A stretch of 9,729 bases of DNA from Burkholderiales bacterium (GCA_947371645.1 CANBQJ010000139.1:1-9729); one strand, 5' to 3'; counted from the first letter of the stretch, positions 1 to 7,045 are shown. A program made the numbers and translations. Notes: generated by a model not told the origin, from the sequence alone.

Positions 1-680
1 GTGCGCTCGATCTTGGCGATCAGCGCCGGGCGGTGGCGCCAGGGCTCGCCGGCCACGTTGCACAGCTGGCGGGCCATCTCCATGTCGGTCGCGTTCTTGG
101 GGAACGAGACCGCGATGTAGTCGCACTGGAAGCTGGCCGCCGTCTTGATGTCCTCCATGTCCTTGGCCGTCAGGGCTGGCGCGGTCAGGCCGCCGCCCTG
201 CTTGTTGATGCCCTTGTTGTTGGACAACTCCCCGCCCAGCTTGACCACCGTGTGCACGGCATCGCCCTTGACGGCTTCGACCGTCATCACGATCAGGCCG
301 TCGTTGAGCAGCAGGGTGTCGCCCGGCTTCACATCGCGGGGCAGCTCCTTGTAGTCCAGGCCGACGCCGTGGAGGTCGCCCGGCTCGGTGCGGCTGGCGT
401 CCAGCACGAAAGGCTGACCCGGCTCCAGCATGACCTTGCCCTCGGCGAACTTGCCCACGCGGATCTTCGGGCCCTGCAAGTCGGCCATGATGGCCACGAC
501 CTTGCCGACCCTGGCCGCCGCCTCGCGCACCAGTTGCGCACGGTCAATGTGGTCCTGTGCCTTGCCGTGAGAGAAGTTCAGGCGCACCACGTCCACCCCG
601 GCGCGCAGCATGCGCTCCAGCACGTCGGGCGTGGAAGAGGCCGGACCGAGGGTGGCGACGATCTTGGTGGCACGTGGCAT
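1..680 (-). CDS. pyk: Pyruvate kinase, N-terminal part (cut by window edge)
   Basis: Pyruvate kinase makes pyruvate and ATP from phosphoenolpyruvate and ADP in the last step of glycolysis, in the cytosol. The ATG at 680 opens a frame that stays open to the left edge, giving 226 residues of a protein usually about 470-480 long. It begins with the family N-terminus KIVATLGPASS (residues 6-16). RLNFSHG (33-39) carries the substrate and K+ site residues Arg33, Asn35 and Ser37. DLQGPKIR (67-74) follows, then the B-domain lid (about 75-165). At the very edge is AKIE (222-225), with the expected catalytic Lys223 and metal-binding Glu225. No strong Shine-Dalgarno sequence is visible. The gene diverges from the hydrolase at 833 across 152 bases. 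Nothing suggests damage; the missing C-terminal half simply lies outside the window. The identity is secure, but the isozyme type cannot be told. Confidence 0.97.
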   Translation of the reverse strand, partial: MPRATKIVATLGPASSTPDVLERMLRAGVDVVRLNFSHGKAQDHIDRAQLVREAAARVGKVVAIMADLQGPKIRVGKFAEGKVMLEPGQPFVLDASRTEPGDLHGVGLDYKELPRDVKPGDTLLLNDGLIVMTVEAVKGDAVHTVVKLGGELSNNKGINKQGGGLTAPALTAKDMEDIKTAASFQCDYIAVSFPKNATDMEMARQLCNVAGEPWRHRPALIAKIER

Positions 681-714
681 GGGTCTCGCTCAGCGTAGTT
701 CTTGATCGCGCCAG

Positions 715-746
715 TTTCACACCAAAGCGCCCCGTTTCATGTGAAA
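715..746. promoter_or_regulatory. Candidate operator: inverted TTTCACA / TGTGAAA
   Basis: The 152-base gap between the divergent pyk and hydrolase genes holds a perfect 7-base inverted repeat, TTTCACA at 715-721 and TGTGAAA at 740-746, separated by 18 bases. The right arm also belongs to a smaller near-palindrome, TTTCATGTGAAA at 735-746. These A/T-rich arms stand out in G/C-rich DNA and lie where both promoters should be. The 9-mer CATGTGAAA (738-746) recurs upstream of the first di-iron paralogue at 2957-2965. A role as a regulator binding site is inference. No convincing -35/-10 pair was found for either gene. Confidence 0.35.
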
Positions 747-832
747 AGTAGCGGCTTGTGCGGAAGTCCACACAGGCGCTGCCGCCTGGCCCTTGCCCTA
801 CACTGCCCGCCCTTCGCTGCCGAAAACCCCAC

Positions 833-1663
833 ATGCCCCACCGCACACTGGTCTTCTCGCACGCCAACAGCTTTCCGGCCAGCACCTACCGCAGCCTCTT
901 CGAGGGCTGGCGTGCGGCCGGCTGGGAGGTGCACGCCATCGACAAGATCGGTCACGACCCGCGCTTCCCCGTCTCCACCGACTGGCCGCACCTGGTGGCC
1001 CAGCTGGCCCAGTTCATCGAGCGCGAAGTGGCCCACCCCGTCTACCTCGTCGGGCACTCGCTGGGTGGCTACCTGAGCATGATGGTGGCCAGCCGCCACC
1101 CCCACCTGGCCCAAGGCGTGGTGGTGCTGGATTCACCCTTGCTCTACGGCTGGAAGGGCGCCGGCATCGGCCTGGCCAAGCGGCTGGACGCCATGCAGCG
1201 CGTCATGCCGCCCTCGCGCGTGGCGGCCCAGCGCACCGAAGAATGGGCCAGCCTGGACGCCGCCCAGCGTCATTTCCAGGTCAAGCCCAAGTTCGCGGCC
1301 TTCCACCCTGTGGTGCTGGGCGACTACCTGCACACCGGCACCGAGGCCCACGGCGACGGCCGCCAGAACGCGACCCGGCGCCTGAGCTTTCGCCGCGACA
1401 TCGAAACCGCCATCTACAACACCATGCCGCATGACCTGCTGGCCGAGTTCCGCCGCCACCCGCCGCGCTGCCCCATGGCTTTCATTGGCGGCACGCATTC
1501 GCGCGAGTTGCGCGCCGTGGGCCTGCGCGGCACCGAGCGGCTGTTCGGCCCGCGCATCTCCTGGATCGACGGCACCCACCTCTACCCGTTCGAGCAGCCC
1601 CAGCTGACCACGCAAGAGGTGCTGCAATGGCTGCAGCGCTTCGAGCGCGAGGCACGCGACTGA
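833..1663 (+). CDS. Alpha/beta-fold hydrolase
   Basis: This is a 276-residue serine hydrolase of the alpha/beta-fold superfamily, probably a cytosolic esterase or lipase-like enzyme; no signal peptide is visible. The nucleophile elbow is GHSLGG at residues 74-79, with Ser76 as nucleophile. The oxyanion-side strand is FSHANSFPAS near the N-terminus (8-17). A C-terminal GTHLYPFE supplies the likely catalytic His249. Asp100 in VVVLDSP sits after the nucleophile strand, but the acid of the triad is not certain from sequence alone. I chose the ATG at 833 because the conserved fold begins at once; an in-frame GTG at 758 would add 25 proline-rich residues of no recognisable character. There is no clear Shine-Dalgarno for either start. 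The gene is followed after 62 bases by the AraC-type regulator on the same strand. The substrate is unknown; a lipid ester or acyl thioester would suit the neighbours, but that is inference. Confidence 0.85.
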   Translation: MPHRTLVFSHANSFPASTYRSLFEGWRAAGWEVHAIDKIGHDPRFPVSTDWPHLVAQLAQFIEREVAHPVYLVGHSLGGYLSMMVASRHPHLAQGVVVLDSPLLYGWKGAGIGLAKRLDAMQRVMPPSRVAAQRTEEWASLDAAQRHFQVKPKFAAFHPVVLGDYLHTGTEAHGDGRQNATRRLSFRRDIETAIYNTMPHDLLAEFRRHPPRCPMAFIGGTHSRELRAVGLRGTERLFGPRISWIDGTHLYPFEQPQLTTQEVLQWLQRFEREARD

Positions 1664-1725
1664 GGCAGGCCGCGCCTGGTGCATGATCGCGGCTGAGCGC
1701 CCCACACCGAAGTACCCCGCCGCCC

Positions 1726-2826
1726 GTGACCGCCGCCCTCCCCGCCCCTTCAGCGGACGATGACCAGCCCATGCCCTTCGTCACCGTGACGAACTGGGTG
1801 CGTGCGGCTCGCCTGTGCGGCATCGACATCGAAGGCATCTTCCGCGCCGAAGCCATCGACACCTCGGCCCTGCACCCCGAGACGGCCACCATCACCCGGG
1901 TGCAGATGCAAAACGTGATGCGCCGCTGCGTGGAGGCCACGCGCCTGCAGGGCAGCCCCCGCCACTTCCCCGTCGTCCTGGGCGAGACCTTCGCCTTCGA
2001 GTACATGGCGGACGTCGAAACCTACCTCACCACCAGCGCCACCCTGCGCGACGCCGCCCGCGCACTCGAGTGGATCCCGCCCCTGGTGAACCCCTACATG
2101 CGCTTCAGCCTGTCGGAGCACGGCCAGGAAGCGCGCATCGTGCTGCACATCGAAGGCGCCGCCGAAGCCGACGATGGCGGCGGCCTGGCCTGGGCCTTCA
2201 GCGAAGGCGTGTTCACCACCACCTTGAAGTTCAGCCGCCTGCTGCTGGGCGGCCAGCCCCTGGTGGGTCGCGTCACCTTCCGCCACCCGCCGCACGCCCA
2301 CAGCGACTGGATGACCGAGCACCTGCAGGTGCCCATCTTCTGGAACGAGCCCATCGACGGCCTGTGGTTTGACCGCGCCCTGCTGGACCGGCCTTTGCAA
2401 GGCGCCTTCCCCATGCTGCACGAACAGGCCGCGCAGCGCGTGGTGCAGACCGTGGCCCAGCGCGTGGCCCAGCGCCGCAGCCCGCAAGACCTGGCCGACG
2501 AAGGCCGCCAGCTCACCCGCCAGATCGAACAGGCTTTCCTGGCCAAGCCCCGCTTGCTGGGCCAAGGCCTGGAGACGCTGGCCGAAGAGCTGCAACTGCA
2601 CGCCCGCACCCTGCAGCGCCGGCTCAAGGACGCCGGCGACAGCCACTCCGCCATCCAGGCCCGCGTGCGCCACCGCCTGGCCTGCCAGTGGCTGAAGGAC
2701 GAGCGCCTGAGCATCGAAGACATCGCCGAACGCCTGGGTTTTGGCGACCGCCGCAGCTTCACCCTGGCCTTCACCCGATGGTCCGGCCAGACGCCCAGCC
2801 AGTACCGCCGCCCCACGTCGGCCTGA
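1726..2826 (+). CDS. AraC-family transcriptional regulator with arabinose-binding-like sensor domain
   Basis: This is a DNA-binding regulator of 366 residues. Roughly residues 20-225 resemble the N-terminal ligand-sensing region seen in the OruR/ArgR-type branch of the AraC family (Pfam Arabinose_bd). The C-terminal AraC domain has two helix-turn-helix units. The first starts near LETLAEELQLHARTLQRRL (282-300). The second is SIEDIAERLGFGDRRSFTLA (329-348), followed by the signature ending FTRWSGQTPSQYRR (349-362). Glutamine- and alanine-rich helices (about 228-275) link the domains. The start is uncertain: GTG at 1726 is the longest form, ATG at 1771 would remove 15 residues before the conserved part, and neither has a good Shine-Dalgarno. 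Its place between the hydrolase and the three paralogues makes them its likely targets, probably as an activator, because no good sigma-70 promoter precedes the first paralogue. The effector is unknown; this branch often senses small organic metabolites. Confidence 0.9.
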   Translation: MTAALPAPSADDDQPMPFVTVTNWVRAARLCGIDIEGIFRAEAIDTSALHPETATITRVQMQNVMRRCVEATRLQGSPRHFPVVLGETFAFEYMADVETYLTTSATLRDAARALEWIPPLVNPYMRFSLSEHGQEARIVLHIEGAAEADDGGGLAWAFSEGVFTTTLKFSRLLLGGQPLVGRVTFRHPPHAHSDWMTEHLQVPIFWNEPIDGLWFDRALLDRPLQGAFPMLHEQAAQRVVQTVAQRVAQRRSPQDLADEGRQLTRQIEQAFLAKPRLLGQGLETLAEELQLHARTLQRRLKDAGDSHSAIQARVRHRLACQWLKDERLSIEDIAERLGFGDRRSFTLAFTRWSGQTPSQYRRPTSA

Positions 2827-2828
2827 CC

Positions 2829-2859
2829 CCTGGGGCGCGCCGGCCTCACCCCCAGGTTT
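2829..2859 (+). terminator. Weak possible terminator after the regulator gene
   Basis: Two bases after the regulator stop codon, CCTGGGG (2829-2835) can pair with CCCCAGG (2850-2856) around a 14-base loop, followed by only three T. The stem is G/C-rich but the loop is large and the T run short, so it would be a leaky terminator at best. If it works, it separates regulator transcription from the downstream trio. Confidence 0.3.
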
Positions 2860-2954
2860 CCCCCAGGTCGGCCTTGTCGCCAAAATTACCCTGGTGTCGT
2901 TGCAAGTTGTAGCTTCCGGGGGATCACCTGCCTACAGTTGGCCCCATCGTGCCC

Positions 2955-2973
2955 GACATGTGAAATGCATGTC
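2955..2973. promoter_or_regulatory. Candidate operator: palindrome GACATG-N7-CATGTC
   Basis: A perfect 6-base inverted repeat, GACATG (2955-2960) and CATGTC (2968-2973), surrounds a 7-base spacer and ends 48 bases before the ATG of the first paralogue. It contains CATGTGAAA (2957-2965), identical to a 9-mer in the hydrolase upstream region. A weak -10-like TACAGT (2933-2938) lies just upstream without a matching -35, as is common at activator-dependent promoters. AraC proteins more often bind direct repeats, so the cognate regulator could be another protein. Confidence 0.35.
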
Positions 2974-3021
2974 CCCCACACCAGAACAAGACCCGGACCC
3001 CGGCACCGAGGAGACACCCCC

Positions 3022-3927
3022 ATGAGCAACAGCCTGTCGACATCCCCCGACATCGTCCCCCGTGAGAAGCTCGACTTCCACCTCGACGGCGACATCCCCC
3101 AGTACTGGCTGGACAACGACCCGTTCAAGACCCGCTTCTTCGACGCGTTGTCCACGCTGTTCCCTGTGGGCGAGCGCTTCTTCATCACCTGCGTGCGCGA
3201 CTTCAAAGACCAGATCAGCGACCCCAAGCTGCAGCAAGACATCAAGGACTTCACCCGCCAGGAAGCCCAGCACAGCATGCTGCACACGCAGTACAACGAC
3301 CGGCTGCACCGCCAAGGCATCAACGTGCCCGAGATCCTGAGCCGCCAGGAGCGCCGCCTCTTCGGCTTCCTGCGCCAGCGCGCCTCGCGCCATTTCACGC
3401 TGGGCGTCACCGCCGCGTCCGAGCACATCACCGCCATCATGGCCGACTGCTTCGTGGAGCGCCCCCAGATCTTCGACAACGCCGACGAGCGCATCCGCGC
3501 CCTCTACGTCTGGCACGCCATGGAAGAGATGGAACACAAGGCCGTGGCCTTCGACGTGCTCACCCGCGTCGCCCAGGCCAGCTACCGCACCCGCCTCCTG
3601 TCCATGCTGCTGGTCACCGTGCTCTTCCCCTATCACGTGATGAAGATCATGGCCTACATGCTGCAAGTCGACGGCTTCAGCAAGTGGGAACGCATCCAGC
3701 TCTGGACCAAGGGCCTGTGGTGGCTCTACAAGCCCGGCGGCATCTTCATGCCCATGCTGGGCAAGTACTTCGCCTACCTCAAACCCGGCTTCCACCCCTG
3801 GCAGGAAGCGGTCGTACCCAGCTACGAGCCCTGGAAGCGCCTGCTCAAAGAGACGGGCGACCCGATCGCCGCCGGCAACAGCCTGCACCAGCTGATGAAC
3901 GCGCCTGGCGCCATGCGCCACGCCTGA
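3022..3927 (+). CDS. COG3687/PF10118 family protein, ferritin-like di-iron candidate, paralogue 1
   Basis: This 301-residue protein belongs to the bacterial family annotated 'predicted metal-dependent hydrolase'. Its candidate metal ligands have the ferritin-like di-iron order: Glu51 (GERFF), Glu81-x-x-His84 (RQEAQH), Glu134 (ASEH) and Glu169-x-x-His172 (EEMEHK), with extra conserved His88 and His165. A hydrophobic stretch at 192-213 could be a buried helix or a membrane-associating segment. The C-terminal block [10 protein letters not shown] (231-240) and KPGFHPW (254-260) is shared with both paralogues. The ATG at 3022 follows GAGGAG (3008-3013) at eight bases; a longer TTG-started frame from 2938 adds no family sequence. 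The next paralogue starts 24 bases after its stop, so the two are probably co-transcribed. The substrate is unknown. An oxidase or oxygenase role is inferred from the ligands; hydrolase activity is not shown by anything visible. Confidence 0.88.
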   Translation: MSNSLSTSPDIVPREKLDFHLDGDIPQYWLDNDPFKTRFFDALSTLFPVGERFFITCVRDFKDQISDPKLQQDIKDFTRQEAQHSMLHTQYNDRLHRQGINVPEILSRQERRLFGFLRQRASRHFTLGVTAASEHITAIMADCFVERPQIFDNADERIRALYVWHAMEEMEHKAVAFDVLTRVAQASYRTRLLSMLLVTVLFPYHVMKIMAYMLQVDGFSKWERIQLWTKGLWWLYKPGGIFMPMLGKYFAYLKPGFHPWQEAVVPSYEPWKRLLKETGDPIAAGNSLHQLMNAPGAMRHA

Positions 3928-3951
3928 ACCCTCGCGTCACAGGAGCCATCC

Positions 3952-4821
3952 ATGACCCAGCACCACCCCATCGTCCCCCGCGAAAAGCTCGACTTCGGCC
4001 TCGACGGTGACATCCCCAAGTACTGGTTCGAAGGCCATGCCTTCAAGACCCGCTACTTCGACGCCATGTCGACCATCTTCCCCGAAGGCGAGCGCTATTT
4101 CATCAGCTGCGTGCGCGACTACCGCGACCAGATCACCGACCCGCAACTGCTGCAAGACGTCAAGGACTTCATGCGCCAGGAAGGCCAGCACGGCATCGTC
4201 CACAGCCAGTACAACAACCGGCTCAAGGCGCAAGGCATCGATGTCGACGCGATCGAGGCCACGCAGCACCACATCATGTTCAACCTGCTGCGCAAGTACC
4301 TGCCGTCCTACGTCACGCTGGCCGACACGGCAGCAGCAGAACACCTCACCGCCACCATGGCCCACGTGCTGTTCGAGCGCAAGGAGGTGCTGGCCAAGGT
4401 CGACCACCGCATGCGCGCCATGTACGCCTGGCACGCCATGGAAGAAGTCGAGCACAAGGCCGTGGCTTTTGACGTGATGCAGAAGATCGCCAAGGTCGGC
4501 TACCTGCGCCGCATCTTTGCGCTGCTGGTCGTCACCCTGGGCTTCAACATCAACACCCTGATCATTGCGCGCACCATGCTCAAGGCCGACGGCTTCGGCT
4601 TTGGTCAGCGCCTGGGCCTGTTCGCCAAGGGCCTGTGGTGGCTGTACAAGCCCGGCGGGGTCTACATGGCCATGCTGGGCCCCTACCTCCAGTACTTCAA
4701 GCCCGGCTTCCATCCCTGGCAGCATGGTCAGCTGCAAAGCTACGGCCTGTGGCTGGAGACCTTCAACCGCACCGGTGACCCCATCGAGGCGGGCAACGTG
4801 CTGCACGCCGCTGGCGCCTGA
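3952..4821 (+). CDS. COG3687/PF10118 family protein, ferritin-like di-iron candidate, paralogue 2
   Basis: This is the second tandem copy, 289 residues. By hand count it matches paralogue 1 at 63 of 92 positions over residues 7-98, so the copies arose by duplication but are no longer recent. Candidate ligands are Glu47 (GERYF), Glu77-x-x-His80 (RQEGQH), Glu130 (AAEH) and Glu165-x-x-His168 (EEVEHK), with His84 and His161 also kept. The hydrophobic segment is at about 187-210 and differs most from the other copies, which may mean a different substrate or partner. [10 protein letters not shown] (227-236) and KPGFHPW (250-256) are intact. The ATG at 3952 has AGGAG (3941-3945) six bases upstream, an excellent ribosome binding site. 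The protein ends soon after the family core, with no tail. Its place in a short gap behind paralogue 1 suggests one transcript. Confidence 0.88.
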   Translation: MTQHHPIVPREKLDFGLDGDIPKYWFEGHAFKTRYFDAMSTIFPEGERYFISCVRDYRDQITDPQLLQDVKDFMRQEGQHGIVHSQYNNRLKAQGIDVDAIEATQHHIMFNLLRKYLPSYVTLADTAAAEHLTATMAHVLFERKEVLAKVDHRMRAMYAWHAMEEVEHKAVAFDVMQKIAKVGYLRRIFALLVVTLGFNINTLIIARTMLKADGFGFGQRLGLFAKGLWWLYKPGGVYMAMLGPYLQYFKPGFHPWQHGQLQSYGLWLETFNRTGDPIEAGNVLHAAGA

Positions 4822-4882
4822 TCGCCAACACAAGATCTGCGCCGCGAGCGTGCATCGCTCACGCCCCAGCCCCGCCAGCCCC

Positions 4883-4910
4883 TTGACCCCGGCGGTGGCC
4901 GTCCGATGAT
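4883..4910 (+). promoter_or_regulatory. Possible promoter for paralogue 3
   Basis: TTGACC (4883-4888, five of six consensus bases) and GATGAT (4905-4910, four of six) are separated by 16 bases. Transcription from it would begin about at the ATG at 4917, giving a leaderless message. That would fit the absence of a Shine-Dalgarno before paralogue 3, while paralogues 1 and 2 both have strong ones. The 95-base gap 4822-4916 otherwise holds only a small GAGCG/CGCTC hairpin. The match is weak. Confidence 0.25.
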
Positions 4911-4916
4911 CTCGAG

Positions 4917-5909
4917 ATGGCTCCACAGCACCCCGCGCACTGCCCATCCAACGCCCAGCCTGCCCTGGTGGTACGCGAAGGCCTGGACTTTGGCCTCGAC
5001 CAGGACATCCCCCGCCACTGGTATGGCGGCGACGCCTTCAAGACGCGCTTTTTCGACGCCATGTCCACCCTCTTCCCGGAGGGTGAGCGCTTCTTCATCG
5101 CCTGCGTGCGCGACTTCAGTGCCCAGTGCCCCGACCCCGCGCAACAGGCCGCCACGCTTGATTTCGCGCGCCAGGAGGTGCAGCACAGCCGCGTCCACCG
5201 GGCCTTCAACGCCAGACTTGCCGCGCAAGGCGTCAAGGTGGACACCATCCTGCGCAACCAGCGCCACCACCTCTTCGAGGTGGCCAGGCAACGCTTCAGC
5301 CGCCCCCACACCCTGGCGTTGACCGCCGCCAGCGAGCACCTCACGGCCCTCATGGCCCAGGGCTTCACCGACCACCCCGCCCATTTCATGGACGCCGACC
5401 CGCGCGTGCGCGCCATGTACGTCTGGCACGCCATCGAAGAGGTCGAACACAAGGGCGTGGCCTTCGACCTGATGCAGCAACAGGCCGGCGTGGGCTACTT
5501 TCTGCGGGTCTGGGCACTGATCGAAGTCAGCATCCAGTTCCCCCTCTTCGTCTTCCAGATCATGGCCCACATGCTGCGCGTGGACGGCTTCAGCCGTCGC
5601 CAGCGCTGGGCCCTGTGGCTGCGCGGCCTGTGGTGGCTCTACAAACCAGGCGGCCTCATGGGCCCGCTGGTCAAGCCTTACCTGGCCTGGTTCAAGCCCG
5701 GCTTCCACCCCTGGCACAGCGGCACCCCAGCCTGCTTTGACACCTGGATGCAGACCTTTGAGCGCACCGGCGGTGACGCCATCGCCGCCAGCGATGCGCT
5801 GTACGAAGGCGTCGCTCAGCCGGCTGCGCGTTTGCTCAAGATCTCGAAGGCCGGCAAGGTCTTGCCCTCCAGCACCTCCAGGAAGGCGCCGCCACCCGTC
5901 GAGATGTAG
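4917..5909 (+). CDS. COG3687/PF10118 family protein, ferritin-like di-iron candidate, paralogue 3
   Basis: This is the third tandem copy, 330 residues, the longest and most divergent. Candidate ligands are all kept: Glu57 (GERFF), Glu87-x-x-His90 (RQEVQH), Glu140 (ASEH) and Glu175-x-x-His178 (EEVEHK), plus His94 and His171. The hydrophobic segment is at about 196-220, and [10 protein letters not shown] (237-246) and KPGFHPW (260-266) are present. Two things differ from the sister copies. The N-terminus is about ten residues longer, and residues 300-330 form a tail absent from the others. That tail is encoded entirely by DNA that is also the antisense of the pgk 3' end, so it looks like read-through after loss of an earlier stop. 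The start at 4917 lacks a recognisable ribosome binding site, and the gap from paralogue 2 is 95 bases, so it may have its own promoter. Confidence 0.85.
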   Translation: MAPQHPAHCPSNAQPALVVREGLDFGLDQDIPRHWYGGDAFKTRFFDAMSTLFPEGERFFIACVRDFSAQCPDPAQQAATLDFARQEVQHSRVHRAFNARLAAQGVKVDTILRNQRHHLFEVARQRFSRPHTLALTAASEHLTALMAQGFTDHPAHFMDADPRVRAMYVWHAIEEVEHKGVAFDLMQQQAGVGYFLRVWALIEVSIQFPLFVFQIMAHMLRVDGFSRRQRWALWLRGLWWLYKPGGLMGPLVKPYLAWFKPGFHPWHSGTPACFDTWMQTFERTGGDAIAASDALYEGVAQPAARLLKISKAGKVLPSSTSRKAPPPVEM

Positions 5910-7009
5910 CCCACGTTCTGCTCGATGCCGTACTTGGCGATCGCGGCCAGCGTGTCGCCACCACCGGCGATGCTGAAGGCGCTGGACTCGGCGATCGCGC
6001 GGGCAATCGTCTTCGTGCCGTTCTCGAAGGCCTCGAACTCGAACACGCCCACCGGGCCGTTCCACACGATGGTGCCTGCGGCCTTCAACTGGGCCGCCAG
6101 ACGGGCTGCCGTCTTGGGGCCGATGTCCAGAATCATGTCATCGTCGGCCACATCGGCGGCCGCCTTCACCGTTGCCGGCGCATCGGCCGCGAAGGTTTTG
6201 GCCACCACCACGTCCTCAGGGATGGGCACCTCGGCGCCCCGCGCCTTCATCGACGCGATCACGGCCTTGGCCGCGCCCACCAGGTCCGGCTCGGCCAGCG
6301 ACTTGCCGATCTTCAGGCCAGCGGCCAGCATGAAGGTGTTGGCAATGCCACCACCCACGATCAGCCCGTCCACATTCTTCGACAGCGACTCCAGAATGGT
6401 CAGCTTCGTCGACACCTTCGAGCCCGCCACGATGGCCACCAGCGGGCGCTTGGGGGCTTCGAGGGCCTTGCTGATGGCGTCGATCTCGGCCGACAACAAC
6501 GGGCCGGCGCAGGCCACCTTGGCAAACTGCGCGATGCCGTAAGTCGTGCCTTCAGCCCGGTGCGCCGTGCCGAAGGCGTCGTTCACGAAGATGTCGCACA
6601 GCGCCGCCATCTTGCGGGCCAGCGCTTCGTCGTTCTTCTTCTCGCCCTTGTTGAGGCGACAGTTTTCCAACAGGACGACCTCGCCAGGGTTGACGCTCAC
6701 GCCGTCCACCCAGTTGCTCACCAGTTTGACCTCACGGCCCATCAGCTCGCCCAGGCGCTGGGCCACGGGGGCCAGCGAGTCCTCCGGCTTGAACTCGCCC
6801 TCGGTGGGGCGGCCCAGGTGCGAAGTCACCATCACGGCGGCGCCGGCTTTGAGCGCCAGCTCGATGGCCGGCACCGAAGCGCGGATGCGTGTGTCTTCGG
6901 TGATGTGCCCTGCGTCATCTTGCGGCACGTTCAGGTCGGCGCGGATGAACACGCGTTGGCCCGCAACTTTGCCCTGGGCGACGAGGTCTTCAAATCGGAG
7001 GATGTTCAT
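5816..7009 (-). CDS. pgk: Phosphoglycerate kinase
   Basis: This 397-residue cytosolic enzyme transfers phosphate between 1,3-bisphosphoglycerate and ADP in glycolysis and the Calvin cycle or gluconeogenesis. Its length is normal for bacteria. The N-domain shows RADLNVP (23-29), Arg41, SHLGRP (63-68) and DAFGTAHR (144-151), which bind the phosphoglycerate. The C-domain shows GSKVSTK (196-202), GGGIANTF (219-226), WNGPVGVFE (316-324), GGGDTLA (349-355) and STGGGAFLE (370-378), which bind the nucleotide and line the hinge. The ATG at 7009 is chosen because the family begins MNILRFEDL; a longer frame from 7093 adds unrelated residues. No strong Shine-Dalgarno is visible. Its last 94 bases overlap the convergent end of paralogue 3, leaving no room for a terminator between them. 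The C-terminus looks normal, so the overlap is due to the neighbour's extension. Confidence 0.98.
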   Translation of the reverse strand: MNILRFEDLVAQGKVAGQRVFIRADLNVPQDDAGHITEDTRIRASVPAIELALKAGAAVMVTSHLGRPTEGEFKPEDSLAPVAQRLGELMGREVKLVSNWVDGVSVNPGEVVLLENCRLNKGEKKNDEALARKMAALCDIFVNDAFGTAHRAEGTTYGIAQFAKVACAGPLLSAEIDAISKALEAPKRPLVAIVAGSKVSTKLTILESLSKNVDGLIVGGGIANTFMLAAGLKIGKSLAEPDLVGAAKAVIASMKARGAEVPIPEDVVVAKTFAADAPATVKAAADVADDDMILDIGPKTAARLAAQLKAAGTIVWNGPVGVFEFEAFENGTKTIARAIAESSAFSIAGGGDTLAAIAKYGIEQNVGYISTGGGAFLEVLEGKTLPAFEILSKRAAG

Positions 7010-7045
7010 GGTGTGTGACGCGGAGGCTGAAACGCTGAATCCACC

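Noticed and set aside
33..698. Plus-strand 221-codon open frame
   Set aside because: It lies opposite the well-supported pyruvate kinase reading frame; composition is the usual His/Val/Ala/Gly-rich antisense pattern of high-GC genes.
1750..2883. Minus-strand 377-codon open frame opposite the regulator
   Set aside because: It is antisense to a clear AraC-family protein and has no recognisable domain; long antisense frames are expected at this G/C content.
2932..3921. Minus-strand 329-codon open frame opposite paralogue 1
   Set aside because: It is a shadow of the di-iron family gene. The similar frame opposite paralogue 2 (3937-4947) resembles it only because the sense genes are paralogous.
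4848..4862. Small GAGCG-N5-CGCTC hairpin between paralogues 2 and 3
   Set aside because: The stem is only five base pairs with no T run; too weak to call a terminator.
4740..6065. Minus-strand 441-codon open frame spanning paralogue 3 and the pgk 3' end
   Set aside because: It overlaps both real genes in another frame and shows no domain; its length is explained by the lack of stops in antisense high-GC DNA.
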